DNA from: a virus
Strand: one strand, 5' to 3'
IMG/VR virus record: IMGVR_UViG_3300025425_000069
Location: 1-36,516 of that record
Length of the DNA stretch: 36,516 nucleotides
Position 1 is the stretch's first letter; each line of letters begins with the position of its first letter. Positions 36,146-36,516 of the stretch are shown here, in pieces. The position numbers and the translations under genes are program-made. The notes beneath the pieces were generated by a model. It saw only the letters and a list, made by a program, of their open reading frames with translations. It was not told the origin of the DNA and searched no databases.

Positions 36146-36503
36146 TTAGGAACTCACTCAGCTTGCCAGACGGTGACATTGTGCCATCCTCAGAGATGTG
36201 ATTGACGTTGCTTGTCTCACGCCATCCGCCCCGCGTCTTGAGCCAGAATATCGCCGCTGTAACTGCCGACGATCCATCGCCAAGCGCCTTGTTATAGAGC
36301 GACTGCGCAACCCGGCTGTTAGCCTTCGCCGTGGCCGTGTCCAGTTCCTCGCGGTAGTGCTTTTGCAGCGTGCTGCGCTCGATGCCGATCACCTTGGAAA
36401 TGTCCATCTGCGGAACGCCGTATGCGCTCATGCTTTCAACCATTTTGCGTTGTGCGTCTGTCGGCTTGTGGGCTGGCCTGCCGCCTTTGCTTTTATCTGG
36501 CAT
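36099..36503 (-). CDS. terS: Terminase small subunit (134 aa)
   Basis: Recognises the packaging site and feeds DNA to the large subunit. The N-terminal helix-turn-helix is visible as GRPAHKPTDAQRKMV followed by YGVPQMDISKVIGIERSTLQ, and the central helical core as KANSRVAQSLYNKALG with AAIFWLKTRGGW. This is the classical small-terminase layout. ATG 36503 is preferred over the in-frame TTG at 36509. It is the last gene at the right edge; in a circular genome its ribosome site would span the join. Confidence 0.85.
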   Translation of the reverse strand: MPDKSKGGRPAHKPTDAQRKMVESMSAYGVPQMDISKVIGIERSTLQKHYREELDTATAKANSRVAQSLYNKALGDGSSAVTAAIFWLKTRGGWRETSNVNHISEDGTMSPSGKLSEFLNDRKPGGETEGTTES

Positions 36504-36516
36504 AATCAAGCCGCCT

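Noticed and set aside
1-36516. Search by eye for integrase, tRNA genes, CRISPR arrays, IS elements and a second VR
   Set aside because: None could be supported; no second copy of the TR block was noticed outside 17004-17122 and 17550-17668.

Overview
The window reads as an essentially complete genome of a tailed, siphovirus-type bacteriophage (or an excised/unintegrated prophage form). The host is probably an alphaproteobacterium, most likely Rhodobacterales: there is a GapR/DUF2312 gene, a family almost confined to alphaproteobacteria, an alphaproteobacterial style of phage replication module, and a GC-rich composition. Coding is nearly gap-free, with dozens of ATGA/GTGA stop-start overlaps. 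The minus-strand gene block runs off the left edge (last gene ends at 11) and would continue at the right edge with the terminase small subunit (starts at 36503). A circular or circularly permuted genome opened between genes is therefore the simplest reading. No integrase, tRNA, rRNA, CRISPR array or insertion sequence was seen.

Layout. (1) 11-6274, minus strand: an early operon led by a small HTH regulator. It holds an adenine and a cytosine DNA methyltransferase, a GapR-like protein, a RusA-type resolvase, a lambda-O-like HTH replication protein with iterons inside its gene, a DnaA-C-terminal-like protein, a stand-alone primase-type zinc ribbon and several small unknowns. (2) 6275-6394: divergent control region with three palindromic operators and two face-to-face promoters; the regulator transcript appears leaderless, as for lambda cI. 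(3) 6395-12998, plus strand: small zinc-cysteine proteins, a pentapeptide-repeat protein, then a recombination group (Rad52-like annealing protein, coiled-coil partner, SSB-like, NinB-like) and many tiny genes, two of them apparently frameshifted. (4) 12868-12898: a strong minus-strand terminator where the two transcription units converge. (5) 12899-15732, minus: lysis cassette with GH108 endolysin, holin candidates and overlapping i-/o-spanins. (6) 15729-18573, minus: a complete diversity-generating retroelement (DGR) in the order target protein with VR, avd, TR, reverse transcriptase. (7) 18573-30184, minus: tail genes, including a 1763-residue tape measure and a pair of tail-assembly-chaperone frames joined by a canonical -1 slippery site. 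(8) 30255-36503, minus: head genes, from adaptor and capsid proteins to portal and terminase.

How it works together. Terminase and portal package DNA into an HK97-type capsid, and connector proteins join it to a long non-contractile tail. The tail-tip protein encoded at 17539-18573 carries a C-terminal C-type-lectin-like domain. The DGR rewrites it by copying TR RNA with adenine-specific errors: all 10 TR/VR differences lie at template adenines and none at the other 97 positions. This is the hallmark of receptor-tropism switching. The most notable observations are the intact DGR with its VR-proximal GATA-loop hairpin, the GGGAAAC frameshift site, the iteron cluster with a 19-bp palindrome, the three-operator switch, EF-hand-like loops in the tape measure, an antisense moron gene beside it, and three probable frameshift lesions.
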